This document shows positions 37,501 to 46,884 of a DNA stretch of 64,000 nucleotides, in pieces. Location of the stretch: the NCBI RefSeq assembly GCF_004343195.1, contig NZ_SMCR01000006.1:1-64000 (forward strand), read 5' to 3'. A program made the translations under genes and the position numbers. The notes under the pieces were generated by a model. It did no database searches and was not told where the DNA came from. It was given only the letters and a program-made list of their open reading frames with translations. This DNA is from Biostraticola tofi. Its GTDB lineage: Bacteria > Pseudomonadota > Gammaproteobacteria > Enterobacterales > Enterobacteriaceae. How positions within the stretch are numbered: position 1 is the stretch's first letter; each line of letters begins with the position of its first letter.

Positions 37501-38250
37501 CGCCATTCCCGCCTACTTAATCGCCAAGCTATTCAGTTTTAACAGCGCGCAGTGTAAAACACTATGCTGGTGCAGCCTAGGTCTTTGGTTTAAGTATTGA
37601 TGATAAATTTCCAATTTGATCAGCGCAGGCAGCAAAAAAAATGGCAGTCAGGTGGCAAAAGTTGCCGGTTCTATCGTGGTTCACACTTCAACTCGACATC
37701 GACTGCAACTTGCTCACTCACCATTAACTCTTTATAAGTTACCTAACGTGATTTTAGATCATTATCGCCCGGGTTCTAGCCGCTACCGGCACGCACGCAG
37801 ACACGGACACGGAGTAGCCTGCAGCCGTGTGACTATGGGCGCAGTTGGCTGCTTGACCATCCCGGCCTATGAATCCGATAGGTACCCAACAATGACCGAT
37901 AACGTTTATAAAGACAGATTAAAAAAGCCATGGATATTAAACTTAAATTTTCGTATCAATAGTTTAAATTTTTATCCGTTTTTAGCTGAGTTTTTCAACA
38001 TCATAACAGGCGCGTTTTTTATTTGTGATGTATGTCAAATATCGGACCTGCAGTCAGTGTGTATCGTGGCATCATATTAAGTCGCAGAAGGCTATTACAT
38101 TATGGATTGACTCTTCAAAATTATATTGTTATCCCGTAGATAGAGTTCACTTCACCCTGGGCAGATCCGGATTGTGCGACCTATTTTCTGGTATAAAATT
38201 TGAGATTACTATTTCATGGGGCATTATTATGCCTCACTGAGGAGCATTAT
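37501..38250. other. Intergenic region upstream of the sugar locus
   Basis: About 750 bp without a convincing gene; a 154-codon frame at 37616-38080 has no recognisable features and a skewed composition. It likely carries the promoter of the MFS/GH88 operon, including a candidate CRP site. Confidence 0.5.
38024..38039 (+). promoter_or_regulatory. Candidate CRP-binding site
   Basis: TGTGATGTATGTCAAA: a perfect TGTGA half-site and a six-base spacer, with TCAAA in place of TCACA. It lies 211 bp upstream of the symporter gene. Catabolite control of a sugar locus would fit, but one half-site is weak. Confidence 0.4.
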
Positions 38251-39498
38251 ATGAATAGAAGTGCGCATGTCATCGCCAAAATGAGGGTGTATGCTTTTCT
38301 CTATTACTTTACCTGGGCGGTGACTTTCGTTTTATATACGTTATGGCTAAGTGAAGTCATAGGTCTGGATAGTGTTACTATCGGTACGGTTTTTGCCGTC
38401 AACGGTATCCTGGCGGTCATTTTCAAACCAGTTTACGGCTATATTCTCGATAAGATAGGCATGAGTAAAAATCTGCTTTATTTTATCGGGTTAATCACTA
38501 CCATGATGGCGCCCTTCTTTATATTTATTTATAAACCGCTATTGCTAAGCTACACCCTGGCTGGGATTATCGCCGGCTCTATATTCCTTGGGCTAGGCTG
38601 GTATGCGGGGGTTGCAGCTAACGAATCCTATATGGATCGCTTGAGCCGGGTATACAACACCGAATTTGGACGCATCAGAATGATGGGCTCCATAGGTAGC
38701 ACCGCCGGCGCATCTGTCTCAGGGTTACTTTTCAATATATCGCCTAATATCAACTTAGTGGTCAGCAGCGTCGGTGCGGTGATTATGCTGCTGGTACTCC
38801 TGAGCGTCAAAATCGATGAAAAATTGCTCGTTGATAATATTGTGGTATCAAAAGATAAGATTAAATCAAAAGATGTGCTTGAGTTATTGGGTAACAAAAA
38901 GTTCTGGATGTTCGCACTGTATATTGCCGGCGTTGTATGGATGATGTTCGTTGCTGAACAGCAATTCCCACGTTTTTTTGTTACCTTCTTTGATTCCAAG
39001 GCCGAAGGAAATAAGTGGTACGGTTATATGATGACCGTCAAGAATGGATTAGAATTTTTAACCATGCTGGTAGCACCCATGATCGTTAACCGCATTGGAG
39101 CGAAGAATGCTCTGCTGCTTTGTGGTGCCATAATCGGTGTCCGCCTGATGCTTTGCGGCATGGTTCAGAATCATATTGCCATTTCGGTCCTAAAAACGTT
39201 TTATGGCCTGGAAATGGCTCTGCTGCTGATCTCGGCATTTAAATATATTGCGGAGCATTTCAACAAAAAAGTCAACGCAACCATGTATCTACTCGGATAC
39301 CAGACGATGATTTATATCGGCTCAACGCTGATTTCTGCACCGGCTGGTCATTTCTACGATATATATGGTTTTGAACAGACCTATTTTTATATGGGCATGT
39401 GGGCCTTGACCTTCACCCTCATCTCATATTTTACGCTTTCCAAATGCCGTTCCGGTATTGAAAAAGAAAGTGATACGTACACCGATGTAAAAGCTTAA
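38251..39498 (+). CDS. LacY/RafB-type oligosaccharide:H+ symporter (MFS)
   Basis: 415 residues from the ATG at 38251 with GAGGAG nine bases upstream. Twelve membrane segments; the N-terminal FLYYFTWAVTFVLYTLW and the KPVYGYILDKIG loop are characteristic of the oligosaccharide:H+ symporter family (lactose, raffinose, melibiose permeases). It is first in an operon with a GH88 hydrolase 18 bp downstream, so the likely cargo is an unsaturated uronic-acid-containing disaccharide rather than a neutral galactoside. Confidence 0.88.
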   Translation: MNRSAHVIAKMRVYAFLYYFTWAVTFVLYTLWLSEVIGLDSVTIGTVFAVNGILAVIFKPVYGYILDKIGMSKNLLYFIGLITTMMAPFFIFIYKPLLLSYTLAGIIAGSIFLGLGWYAGVAANESYMDRLSRVYNTEFGRIRMMGSIGSTAGASVSGLLFNISPNINLVVSSVGAVIMLLVLLSVKIDEKLLVDNIVVSKDKIKSKDVLELLGNKKFWMFALYIAGVVWMMFVAEQQFPRFFVTFFDSKAEGNKWYGYMMTVKNGLEFLTMLVAPMIVNRIGAKNALLLCGAIIGVRLMLCGMVQNHIAISVLKTFYGLEMALLLISAFKYIAEHFNKKVNATMYLLGYQTMIYIGSTLISAPAGHFYDIYGFEQTYFYMGMWALTFTLISYFTLSKCRSGIEKESDTYTDVKA

Positions 39499-39516
39499 TA
39501 AACGGAGTTAGGAAAT

Positions 39517-40707
39517 ATGTTGCCAAAAATAATCACTGAGCCGCTTAAACAGGTTAAACAGCCGGCGCCGGATCGCTTTTTACTTAAACAAAAGATTCAG
39601 GCAGCAATCCATATTGCGGCGCAAAAAACGTTAGTCAACATAACTAAGCTGGAGGGTAATTTTCCTGGCGAAACCTGTATTGACGGAGTCTGGCAGCGTA
39701 CGGAAAATATTGGCTGGACCACCGGCTTCTGGGCCGGCCAATTGTGGCTACTCTGGGAATTGACCCACGATGGCCGTTTTCGCGACCAGGCGGAACAGTG
39801 GGTTTCCTCTTTTACCGAGCGTCTTGATAACCGTATTGATGTCGATCATCACGATCTGGGTTTTCTTTATACGTTATCCTGCGTTTCCGCCTGGAAGCTG
39901 ACCGGCAATGAGTCTGCGCGGCATACGGCAATCCGGGCGGCCGAATCGCTAGTAACTCGCTTCAACCCTGTAGCAAACATCATACAGGCGTGGGGAGATT
40001 TGGATGATCCCGCCCAACAGGGCCGGATGATTATTGACTGTAATATGAATCTGCCGCTGCTTTACTGGGCGTCGCAGCAAACGGGTGACAGCAGGTTTGC
40101 CGCCGTGGCGACCGCGCATCTTCAGCAAGCCGCGCGCCATCTGGTGCGCCCTGACGCCTCGACACACCATACCTTTTATATCGACATCAACACCGGACAA
40201 CCACTGCATGGCAGAACCCATCAGGGCTATAGCGATACATCGTGCTGGGCACGGGGCCAGGCTTGGGGAATCTATGGATTTATGTTGGGCTATAAGTATA
40301 CGGGCCAAAGCTCATATGTCGAGCTGACTCGCAGCCTGGCGCACTATTTTCTGAACCGCCTGCCGAAGGATGGGGTATGTTATTGGGACCTCGACCTCAA
40401 AGGGACCGACGTTTATCGGGATAGCTCGGCGGCGGCGATTGCGGTTTGCGGACTGCTTGATTTGGCAAATACACTGCCTTCAACCGACCAATACAAGTTG
40501 TATTATGAACATGCTGCTCTGAATATTGTCGATTCGATGATCGATAATTATTTATCCCCACTGTCTGAGTCCTGCGATGGGTTGTTAAAACATGGCGCCT
40601 GCAATGTGAATAAAAATAAAGGCGTGGATAGCTGTAACGCCTATGGGGATTATTACTTTGTGGAGGCATTAACCAGATTGAGCCAGGTATGGGATAGCTA
40701 CTGGTAA
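39517..40707 (+). CDS. GH88 unsaturated glucuronyl/galacturonyl hydrolase
   Basis: 396 residues, an (alpha/alpha)6-barrel. GH88 enzymes hydrate the 4,5-double bond of unsaturated uronic acids left by polysaccharide lyases, releasing 5-keto-4-deoxyuronate. The two catalytic aspartates are placed as in characterised members: Asp113 in DHHDLGFLY and Asp174 in IIDCNMNLPLLYWA. There is no signal peptide, so it acts in the cytoplasm on imported disaccharide, in line with the symporter just upstream. Sugar specificity (GAG-type or pectic/hemicellulosic) cannot be decided. Confidence 0.93.
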   Translation: MLPKIITEPLKQVKQPAPDRFLLKQKIQAAIHIAAQKTLVNITKLEGNFPGETCIDGVWQRTENIGWTTGFWAGQLWLLWELTHDGRFRDQAEQWVSSFTERLDNRIDVDHHDLGFLYTLSCVSAWKLTGNESARHTAIRAAESLVTRFNPVANIIQAWGDLDDPAQQGRMIIDCNMNLPLLYWASQQTGDSRFAAVATAHLQQAARHLVRPDASTHHTFYIDINTGQPLHGRTHQGYSDTSCWARGQAWGIYGFMLGYKYTGQSSYVELTRSLAHYFLNRLPKDGVCYWDLDLKGTDVYRDSSAAAIAVCGLLDLANTLPSTDQYKLYYEHAALNIVDSMIDNYLSPLSESCDGLLKHGACNVNKNKGVDSCNAYGDYYFVEALTRLSQVWDSYW

Positions 40708-40757
40708 CAGTAAATTCTCTAAATTGCCCGAGCGTATTGAATAATCAAGGTGTTCTA

Positions 40758-42539
40758 ATGGAATCTAAAAACGCATACTGCAACATAATGAGGAAATGGG
40801 CTGAATCAGCGAAGCCCTTTTTCACTCAACATTATAGCCGTATCAAGATGGGTAATACTGCCGCGCATTATCCGGACGATGTCGCGCAAATGGAAGGCTT
40901 TTCCAGGATGCTTTGGGGGCTGCTGCCGCTGTGGAGCGCAGGCCATTCTACGGATTTGCTGGCAGACTATACGGCTGGCGTACGCCACGGCAGCGACCCG
41001 CAACACCAGGAATACTGGGGTGAGGTAAGCGGTCCGGATCAGCGCTGCGTTGAAATGGCGGCTTACGCGCTTGCGATGGCGCTGCCGGACTCACTGCTCT
41101 GGGCATCGCTGTCGGTTGACGAACAGGACAATCTAACCCACTGGCTGCAGCAAAGCGCGGACTTGCCGGTGCCGAATAATAACTGGCACTTTTTCCCGGT
41201 ACTGGTGCAGGTCGGCTTTAAATGCGCTGGTCGCGTTTATGATATGAGTGTCATTAATTCACATCTGGACGCCATTGAACCTTTCTGGCTGGGAAATGGC
41301 TGGTATTCAGACGGCATGGGCAGACCACGGGATTATTACAATTCCTGCGCTTTTCACTATTATGGCCTGCTCTATAGTCATTTTATGCAGGATGTTGACC
41401 CAGAGCGCTGCGAACGCTACCGCCAGCGGGCAATAGCATTCGCCCTTGAGCATATTTACTGGTTTTCCGCCGATGGTCCGGCCATTCCTTTTGGCCGCAG
41501 CCTGACCTATCGCTTTGTGCAGGCCGCTTTCTGGAGCGCTGCGGCATTTACCGGACTGGATGTTTTCAGCCCGGGCATTATCAAAGGGATTATACTGCGC
41601 CATATTGACTGGTGGCTGGAGCAGCCGTTTATTACCCATGATGGCTTGTTTTCCATCGGCTATGGCTACCCTAATCTCACCATGGCCGAGGACTATAATA
41701 GCCCCGGCTCGCCATACTGGGCGCTGAAATCGTTATTAATCCTCGCCATCGACGACCAAAGCGAGTTCTGGCAAAGTGAGCCGGAGCCATTTCCCGCGCT
41801 AGAGAAGGTCCATTTTATTCCGCAGGCGACTCAGGCCATTGTCCATTCAGAGGATAGCCGCCACGCCTGGATGTTAATGTCCGGCCAGTTTCATCCACTG
41901 AATTTTGTTAATACCGATGCCAAATACTGTAAGTTCGCCTATTCCAGCCACTTTGGCTTTACCATTGAGCGCGGAGCTTACGGGCTGAACCATGCCTCTT
42001 GCGATGCCATGTTGCTTTTCAGTGAACACGATAATTATTACCGTGGCCGACGGGAAAGCCGGTCGACCACCATGACGGACCAATTTATTCGCAGCGAATG
42101 GTATCCCTGGGACGATGTGAAAGTCATTACCTGGCTGATACCTTGTGAACACGGCCATGTCCGCATCCACTGCGTTGAGACAGCGCGGGAAATAGACTGC
42201 GTCGAGGGCGGTTTCGCGGTTAATTATCACCGATTGCAACAGACGCTTGATGACACCTCCGCGCTCTTTATCCGTTCGGAAAACGGTGGCAGTGGGGTAA
42301 TCGATTTACTGAATAACAGGCACACTACCACGGTCATTACCCCCCCTAACAGTAATATCGTTTATGCTGAGCCGTCCATCGTCCCTTGCCTGGCCAAAGA
42401 TCTGTCAGCGGGAACGCACTGGCTGGCAGGCTGGTACTCTTCCTCCCTCAGCGGCAAGCAGGAACCGGCGCCAGAGGTTAGGTTTGACACCGTCAACCGG
42501 CGGTTGATGCTCGACAGTACACCGATCAACATTTACTGA
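40758..42539 (+). CDS. DUF2264 family protein (probable glycoside hydrolase)
   Basis: 593 residues from the ATG at 40758 (AAGG upstream); a TTG at 40737 is the alternative. The N-terminal two-thirds (about 15-370) is a predicted alpha/alpha barrel of the DUF2264 family (NNWHFFPVLVQVG; YSDGMGRPRDYYNS; GRSLTYRFVQAAFW); the C-terminus is beta-rich. As I recall, some relatives are classed in GH154, with beta-glucuronidase activity; I cannot confirm this assignment here. There is no signal peptide. Position after GH88 suggests a second cytoplasmic step on the same oligosaccharide. The stop codon lies inside the first unit of a 35-bp repeat. Confidence 0.82.
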   Translation: MESKNAYCNIMRKWAESAKPFFTQHYSRIKMGNTAAHYPDDVAQMEGFSRMLWGLLPLWSAGHSTDLLADYTAGVRHGSDPQHQEYWGEVSGPDQRCVEMAAYALAMALPDSLLWASLSVDEQDNLTHWLQQSADLPVPNNNWHFFPVLVQVGFKCAGRVYDMSVINSHLDAIEPFWLGNGWYSDGMGRPRDYYNSCAFHYYGLLYSHFMQDVDPERCERYRQRAIAFALEHIYWFSADGPAIPFGRSLTYRFVQAAFWSAAAFTGLDVFSPGIIKGIILRHIDWWLEQPFITHDGLFSIGYGYPNLTMAEDYNSPGSPYWALKSLLILAIDDQSEFWQSEPEPFPALEKVHFIPQATQAIVHSEDSRHAWMLMSGQFHPLNFVNTDAKYCKFAYSSHFGFTIERGAYGLNHASCDAMLLFSEHDNYYRGRRESRSTTMTDQFIRSEWYPWDDVKVITWLIPCEHGHVRIHCVETAREIDCVEGGFAVNYHRLQQTLDDTSALFIRSENGGSGVIDLLNNRHTTTVITPPNSNIVYAEPSIVPCLAKDLSAGTHWLAGWYSSSLSGKQEPAPEVRFDTVNRRLMLDSTPINIY

Positions 42540-42672
42540 TGAAGCCCAGGATGGCGGCCGCTAGCATGTACTGATGAAGCCCAGGATGGCGGCCGCTAGC
42601 ATGTACTGATGAAGCCTAGGATGGCGGCCGCTAGCATGTACTGATGAACCCAGGATGGCGGCCGCTAGCATG
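42534..42672. repeat. 35-bp tandem repeat starting inside the DUF2264 stop codon region
   Basis: Four copies (42534, 42569, 42604, 42639; the last has lost one base). The unit begins TACTGATGAAGCCC and ends GCGGCCGCTAGCATG. The first copy contains the last codon and the TGA of the DUF2264 gene, so the gene's own end was amplified. One T-for-C change marks the third copy. Confidence 0.93.
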
Positions 42673-42774
42673 ATTGCGCTTCTGCAGCCGCCGCTTTTGC
42701 GTTTTGTCTGAATACGGGGCAATATGTGATAAAAACATGTTGAAAATAAGTATGCGTAATGTGAGCAGCAGCAA

Positions 42775-43617
42775 ATGAAATCGAGGTCATTATTTGAAAA
42801 CATCAAACTAAACAGCAGCTCTATGGTCTTTCGTCAGAAAGACACCGCCGTCGCACAATATTATCACTGGCACCCATGCCTGGAGATTATCTTTATATTG
42901 AGCGGTTATGGTCTAGTGGTAGTGGATAATCAGCAGTACACCGCCAAGCCCGGGAGAATGTTTGTTTTCCCACCATTCAGGTTACATAAAGTACAAATCA
43001 CCGGCACTGATAAACATCCTTACATCCGCGCCATTGTGCATATCGATCAGACGCAAATTATGAATGCGCTGGAGGGTTTCCCCCGCCACAGCAAAAATTT
43101 CCGCTATCTTTCGGCGGACTCCTCCCCGGCACAGGCGTATGATCTGTCGGATAAAATGGATTTTATCGCCACGACGCTAACGCAGTTTGAAAAGCTGAAT
43201 CCCGGTCCGGATTACCATATCAGCGAAGTAATGCTGCTGATTATGCAGCTCATGAACAGCCTGCCGGCAGCGGTGGAAGGTTTTCAAAAAAACGACATTA
43301 CGCTTTCGACGCAAATTATGGACTGGGTTGAACAACACTATTCTGAGCGATTATCCCTCGACTGGATCGCTACGGAATTAGGCTTCTCTGCTGGCTATAT
43401 TTCAAAAACGTTCCGGGCGCAAACGGGGGGTACCCTGCAGGAGTACATCCTCTGCCGTCGCATTAAGCAGGGATGCGACCTTTTGCAGACCACCAATTTA
43501 TCTATTGCGGATATTGCAGAATCAGTCGGTTTTAAAGATGTTACTTATTTCATTACCTGCTTTAAAAAGCTTATGAAATCTACCCCACTGCAATATAAAA
43601 AAATACAGCGTCGCTAA
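42775..43617 (+). CDS. AraC-family transcriptional regulator
   Basis: 280 residues: an N-terminal cupin sensor (about 20-110; YYHWHPCLEIIFILSGYG, a typical sugar-sensing AraC start) and a C-terminal pair of HTH motifs (about 180-278; LSLDWIATELGFSAGYISKTF and SIADIAESVGFKDVTYF). It follows the symporter-GH88-DUF2264 operon on the same strand after 235 bp and is the probable activator of that locus. Confidence 0.92.
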   Translation: MKSRSLFENIKLNSSSMVFRQKDTAVAQYYHWHPCLEIIFILSGYGLVVVDNQQYTAKPGRMFVFPPFRLHKVQITGTDKHPYIRAIVHIDQTQIMNALEGFPRHSKNFRYLSADSSPAQAYDLSDKMDFIATTLTQFEKLNPGPDYHISEVMLLIMQLMNSLPAAVEGFQKNDITLSTQIMDWVEQHYSERLSLDWIATELGFSAGYISKTFRAQTGGTLQEYILCRRIKQGCDLLQTTNLSIADIAESVGFKDVTYFITCFKKLMKSTPLQYKKIQRR

Positions 43618-43975
43618 CCGGGGTTTAAGTAGCTGTATTTATTTCTGAATGAAGTAAAACATATATGATTCGATACGCTAGATAATGTTTACCGATGGCC
43701 TCCACGCGCTGCAGACCCAAGCGGCGACCGGGTCGCCAACTGTCATCTAGCTACCGCCGATGCCGCGATCAAGGGACGCGATGGACTGGACCATGACCTC
43801 ATCCACTGCGGCCTGAGCCGACAGTGTTATGGCAGCACACGTCATTACGCTGTGAGGCCAGCAATGCGATCCTTGCTGTCTGCAAATCCTTGCTATCCAC
43901 CAGCAATACGATTCTTGCTGCCTGACAGACCCTTTCCATCCGGCAGCGTTGCTTCGACACGGTAATAACGCAGCT
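43618..43975. other. Gap between the AraC and lipoprotein genes
   Basis: No gene seen. It contains an imperfect 25-bp direct repeat (43858-43882 and 43899-43923, core CCAGCAAT.CGAT.CTTGCTG) whose halves can form small hairpins. The genes converge here, so a terminator role is possible. Confidence 0.45.
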
Positions 43976-44878
43976 CTATTCAGCGGTTGTGTCAGCCGAC
44001 GTAGCCGTTTCTGGCGTGCTAGTGGGGGTTGGTGCAGATGTGTTTGGCGGGATTGTGGTGTTGGCCGGCGATGTGGCGGCACCCGGTGTCGCTGTTTCCG
44101 GCGTCATAGCGGTTGCAGGGGCTGTTGTCGGCGTTGTGGTTGTAGCCGGAGTGGCCTTGTCCGGAGCGGTGGTGGTTGTCGGTGCAGGGGCAACCGCCGA
44201 ATCAGGGGGAGTTGCCGGCGCTGTGGTGGTTGCCGGCGCTGTGGTGGTTGCCGGCGCTGTGGTGGTTGCCGGCGCTGATACTGCGGCCGGCGCTGCCGTT
44301 TCCGGTTGAGTGTTAGCTGCCGGTGCGGCTGTGGTTGCCGGTGTCTGGGTTGGTACCGGTATCGAGGCAGCCGGAGTTGCCGTGATAGAAGGATCGGTCG
44401 TTGACGCTGCCGGTGCCGTCGCTGCAGCGGGTGCGTTGAACATCACCTTAGTAGGTGAACCCAAAGAGAAAGTAGGCGTAGACCCCTTGATGGCATAATT
44501 AACGTGCTGCTCCAGATGCGGTTCCGTCGTCACCTCTACTGCGGGAATGGTTACCCGGCCCACTAGCGAACGAGCATAGCCGCCGATTTTATGTTTACCG
44601 GCACTGACGTGCAATTCGACGGTTTGGCCTACGGCCAGAATACCGGCATCGACATCATCGACGGTGACATAGATCGGCACCCCATCATCTGACGGCGTAG
44701 CAATATGCGTAACGGTCACTATGGTCGGCCCGGACGAAAAATCGGCGATGTCGGGTTTAGACGGGGTCAAGGCCGCAGTGACCGATGATTTGGCGGCTGA
44801 AGTCGCCGATGTAATCTTGGTGCAACCACTCAACAATAGCGCGGTGGTAATAACAATCAGGGTAGAACGGTTAAGCAT
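43976..44878 (-). CDS. Ala/Thr/Pro-rich lipoprotein
   Basis: 300 residues. The lipobox LLLSGC gives lipidated Cys19. A compact domain (about 45-150; VTVDDVDAGILAVGQTVELHVSAGKHKIGG) looks like a small beta-sandwich. About 150 residues of low-complexity Pro/Ala/Thr follow, including tandem ATTTAP units near the middle. Such a tail suggests a mucin-like stalk spanning periplasm or surface, or a flexible tether. I recognise no named family. The tandem unit makes this gene prone to length change, and long spurious frames appear on the opposite strand. Confidence 0.8.
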   Translation of the reverse strand: MLNRSTLIVITTALLLSGCTKITSATSAAKSSVTAALTPSKPDIADFSSGPTIVTVTHIATPSDDGVPIYVTVDDVDAGILAVGQTVELHVSAGKHKIGGYARSLVGRVTIPAVEVTTEPHLEQHVNYAIKGSTPTFSLGSPTKVMFNAPAAATAPAASTTDPSITATPAASIPVPTQTPATTAAPAANTQPETAAPAAVSAPATTTAPATTTAPATTTAPATPPDSAVAPAPTTTTAPDKATPATTTTPTTAPATAMTPETATPGAATSPANTTIPPNTSAPTPTSTPETATSADTTAE

Positions 44879-45128
44879 GTGGCGGCATTTCCCTATCAGA
44901 GATTTGTGACTTGATTAATATCATAACTGATAACGATATTGAGATGAATGTCAGACTGCCGATCTTCACAAATCCAGACAAATGATTTTCACCAAAGCCA
45001 GCTGCCCCGCCTGTTCTTCATCACAACAGCCCAGGGCTGGCGCAGAAAGCCCACCGCAGTACCGCTGAAATCGATGCTTCGGCATAGCAAAAAATCTGCG
45101 GCAGGCTTTCATATTAGGGCTGAGTGAA

Positions 45129-46058
45129 TTAAAACGCGCCGCTTAGCGAGTCGACCGCCGCGTCGAAACGGCCCTCTCGTTCCGCATAGCGCAGTCCCAG
45201 TACCCCATCGACCAACAGCTCAACCGGGGGTGGCGTTTGGCGAAACTGCGCCATGGTTTGGTTGATGAACTCGGGTAGCGGCATATAATTGGGCTGGCGG
45301 GATTGGCCAGGCATCAATTCGGTCTGCACCCCCGGTGGCGCTATCTCGAATACCTCGATGCGTGTTTTGCGTAACTGATAGCGCAGCGATACTGTGTAAG
45401 AATGAAATGCCGCTTTGGCAGCGCAATAGGTTGGCCGGGTCACCAGGGGAACAAAAGCCAGGCCGGAGGTGGTGTTGACGATAATCGACTGGGGCTTGGT
45501 CTGCAGATGAGGCAGCAGCGCAGCGGTCAGTCTCATCGGTCCGTTGAGGTTGGTTTCTATCGTGTCGTGCATATCAGCCAGATCGGCCTGCTGATCGAGC
45601 AGGTTCTCACGCCGCATGATGCCCGCATTATTAAAAACGACGTTAAGATCGGGGTAGCGTTCAACTATTTCAGCAGCAAAGCGGCGTACGCCCGCCGGGT
45701 CGCGGACGTCCAGCGTCATCACCTCCATTCCCGGGAACTCGGCGGCCGTGGCCTCCAGCACGGCGCGCCGACGGGAAGCAATGATCACCTTGTTGCCCAA
45801 CTGATGCATCTGCTCGGCCAGGCCTCGCCCAATCCCGGTGCCGCCGCCGGTGATAAGCACCGTGTTGCCGGTCAGTCGAATCGGTCGATTGCGTGCCATT
45901 TGTGGTCGCGTCTGGGGATTGGCAGGCTTGCCGGGCTGTGCCAACGCGGCGCTTGCACCCAACACCGCAATCGCCGGTGCCGTCAGTGCCGCCGCAGTCA
46001 GTATTTGGCGACGTGAAAATGCGCCCTTCTGATCCGGTTCTTTCCGCTCTTTATTCAT
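45129..46058 (-). CDS. Tat-exported short-chain dehydrogenase (DltE-like)
   Basis: 309 residues. A twin-arginine signal (FSRRQILTAAALTAPAIAVL, ending AALAQP at about 41) precedes a complete SDR domain with TGGGTGIGRG, NNAG and YCAAK. SDRs are normally cytoplasmic; a Tat signal implies folded export with its nucleotide cofactor. The core resembles DltE-type oxidoreductases. It heads a run of three SDR genes on the minus strand downstream of a divergent TetR gene. Confidence 0.85.
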   Translation of the reverse strand: MNKERKEPDQKGAFSRRQILTAAALTAPAIAVLGASAALAQPGKPANPQTRPQMARNRPIRLTGNTVLITGGGTGIGRGLAEQMHQLGNKVIIASRRRAVLEATAAEFPGMEVMTLDVRDPAGVRRFAAEIVERYPDLNVVFNNAGIMRRENLLDQQADLADMHDTIETNLNGPMRLTAALLPHLQTKPQSIIVNTTSGLAFVPLVTRPTYCAAKAAFHSYTVSLRYQLRKTRIEVFEIAPPGVQTELMPGQSRQPNYMPLPEFINQTMAQFRQTPPPVELLVDGVLGLRYAEREGRFDAAVDSLSGAF

Positions 46059-46132
46059 CTCGCGTTCCTTTCATTAACCTGGTTGAGAGAGTTACTGACG
46101 TGTCGACACCTTGGTCTTTTTTGCAGCGGCGC

Positions 46133-46870
46133 TCAGTTGAAGCCGCCGTTTACCAGCATGGTCTGCCCATTGATCCAACCACCGTCTGGGCCTACGAGGA
46201 AAGCGACGGCGCCAGCGATGTCATCCGGTAGTCCCAGACGCCCGAGAGGCGATCGGGCGGCAGCCTCCTGCAGATTCGCCTCCGTTTTACCTTTCAGGTA
46301 CAGTTCGGTAGCCACCGGGCCAGGCGCAATGGCATTGGCAGTGATGCCGCGACCACGAAGTTCCCGGGCCAGCACCGCGACAAGCACCTCAACGCCGGCT
46401 TTGGTCGCGGCATATACCCCGTAGCGAGGGGGCAGCACTACTGTGGTGCCGGACGATAGCGCAATGATTCGCCCGCCTGCTGCAACCTGTCGTGCGGCCT
46501 GGCTCAGTATCCGAAAGGCGGCGGTCAGGTTGATGGCGATCTGGAAATCGACCGCCGCCCTTTCCATCTCGGCATGTGACCCCAGTAATTGGATACCGGC
46601 GTTATGGACCACCACATCCAACCGCCCGAAATATTCAGCTACCCGGTCAAACAACCGCTCGGTATCCACCATCTGCGCCAGATCGGCCTGCACCGCCAAG
46701 GCTTGGCCGCCGGCCCTTTGGATCTGGGCGACGATATGATTGGCTTCACTCACACCAGTGGCATAATTGACCGCCACCGCATAGCCTTGCTGGGCGAGTT
46801 TTATGGCGATAGCCGCACCGATGCCACGTGATCCGCCGGTCACCAGTGCTGTTTTACCGATTTTGCTCAT
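46133..46870 (-). CDS. Short-chain dehydrogenase/reductase (FabG-like)
   Basis: 245 residues. TGGSRGIGAAIA (9-20), NAGIQLLG, ALSSG and YAATK active site, C-terminal INGQTMLVNGGF. Close in sequence to the next SDR (46885-47625), from which it is separated by 14 bp, so the pair likely arose by duplication and is co-transcribed. Substrate unknown. Confidence 0.9.
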   Translation of the reverse strand: MSKIGKTALVTGGSRGIGAAIAIKLAQQGYAVAVNYATGVSEANHIVAQIQRAGGQALAVQADLAQMVDTERLFDRVAEYFGRLDVVVHNAGIQLLGSHAEMERAAVDFQIAINLTAAFRILSQAARQVAAGGRIIALSSGTTVVLPPRYGVYAATKAGVEVLVAVLARELRGRGITANAIAPGPVATELYLKGKTEANLQEAAARSPLGRLGLPDDIAGAVAFLVGPDGGWINGQTMLVNGGFN

Positions 46871-46884
46871 CAGTAGGGCTCCGT

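Noticed and set aside
37616..38080. 154-codon plus-strand frame upstream of the sugar symporter
   Set aside because: No ribosome site, uneven composition and no family; more likely a regulatory region.
42540..42672. NotI/NheI-like GCGGCCGCTAGC in each repeat, suggesting vector sequence
   Set aside because: It recurs inside a natural 35-bp tandem repeat that includes the end of a chromosomal gene, with no vector backbone around it.
43949..44309. Gly/Val/Ala- and Gly/Arg/Cys-rich frames on the plus strand
   Set aside because: Antisense of the Pro/Ala/Thr-rich lipoprotein tail; composition follows from the repeat on the other strand.
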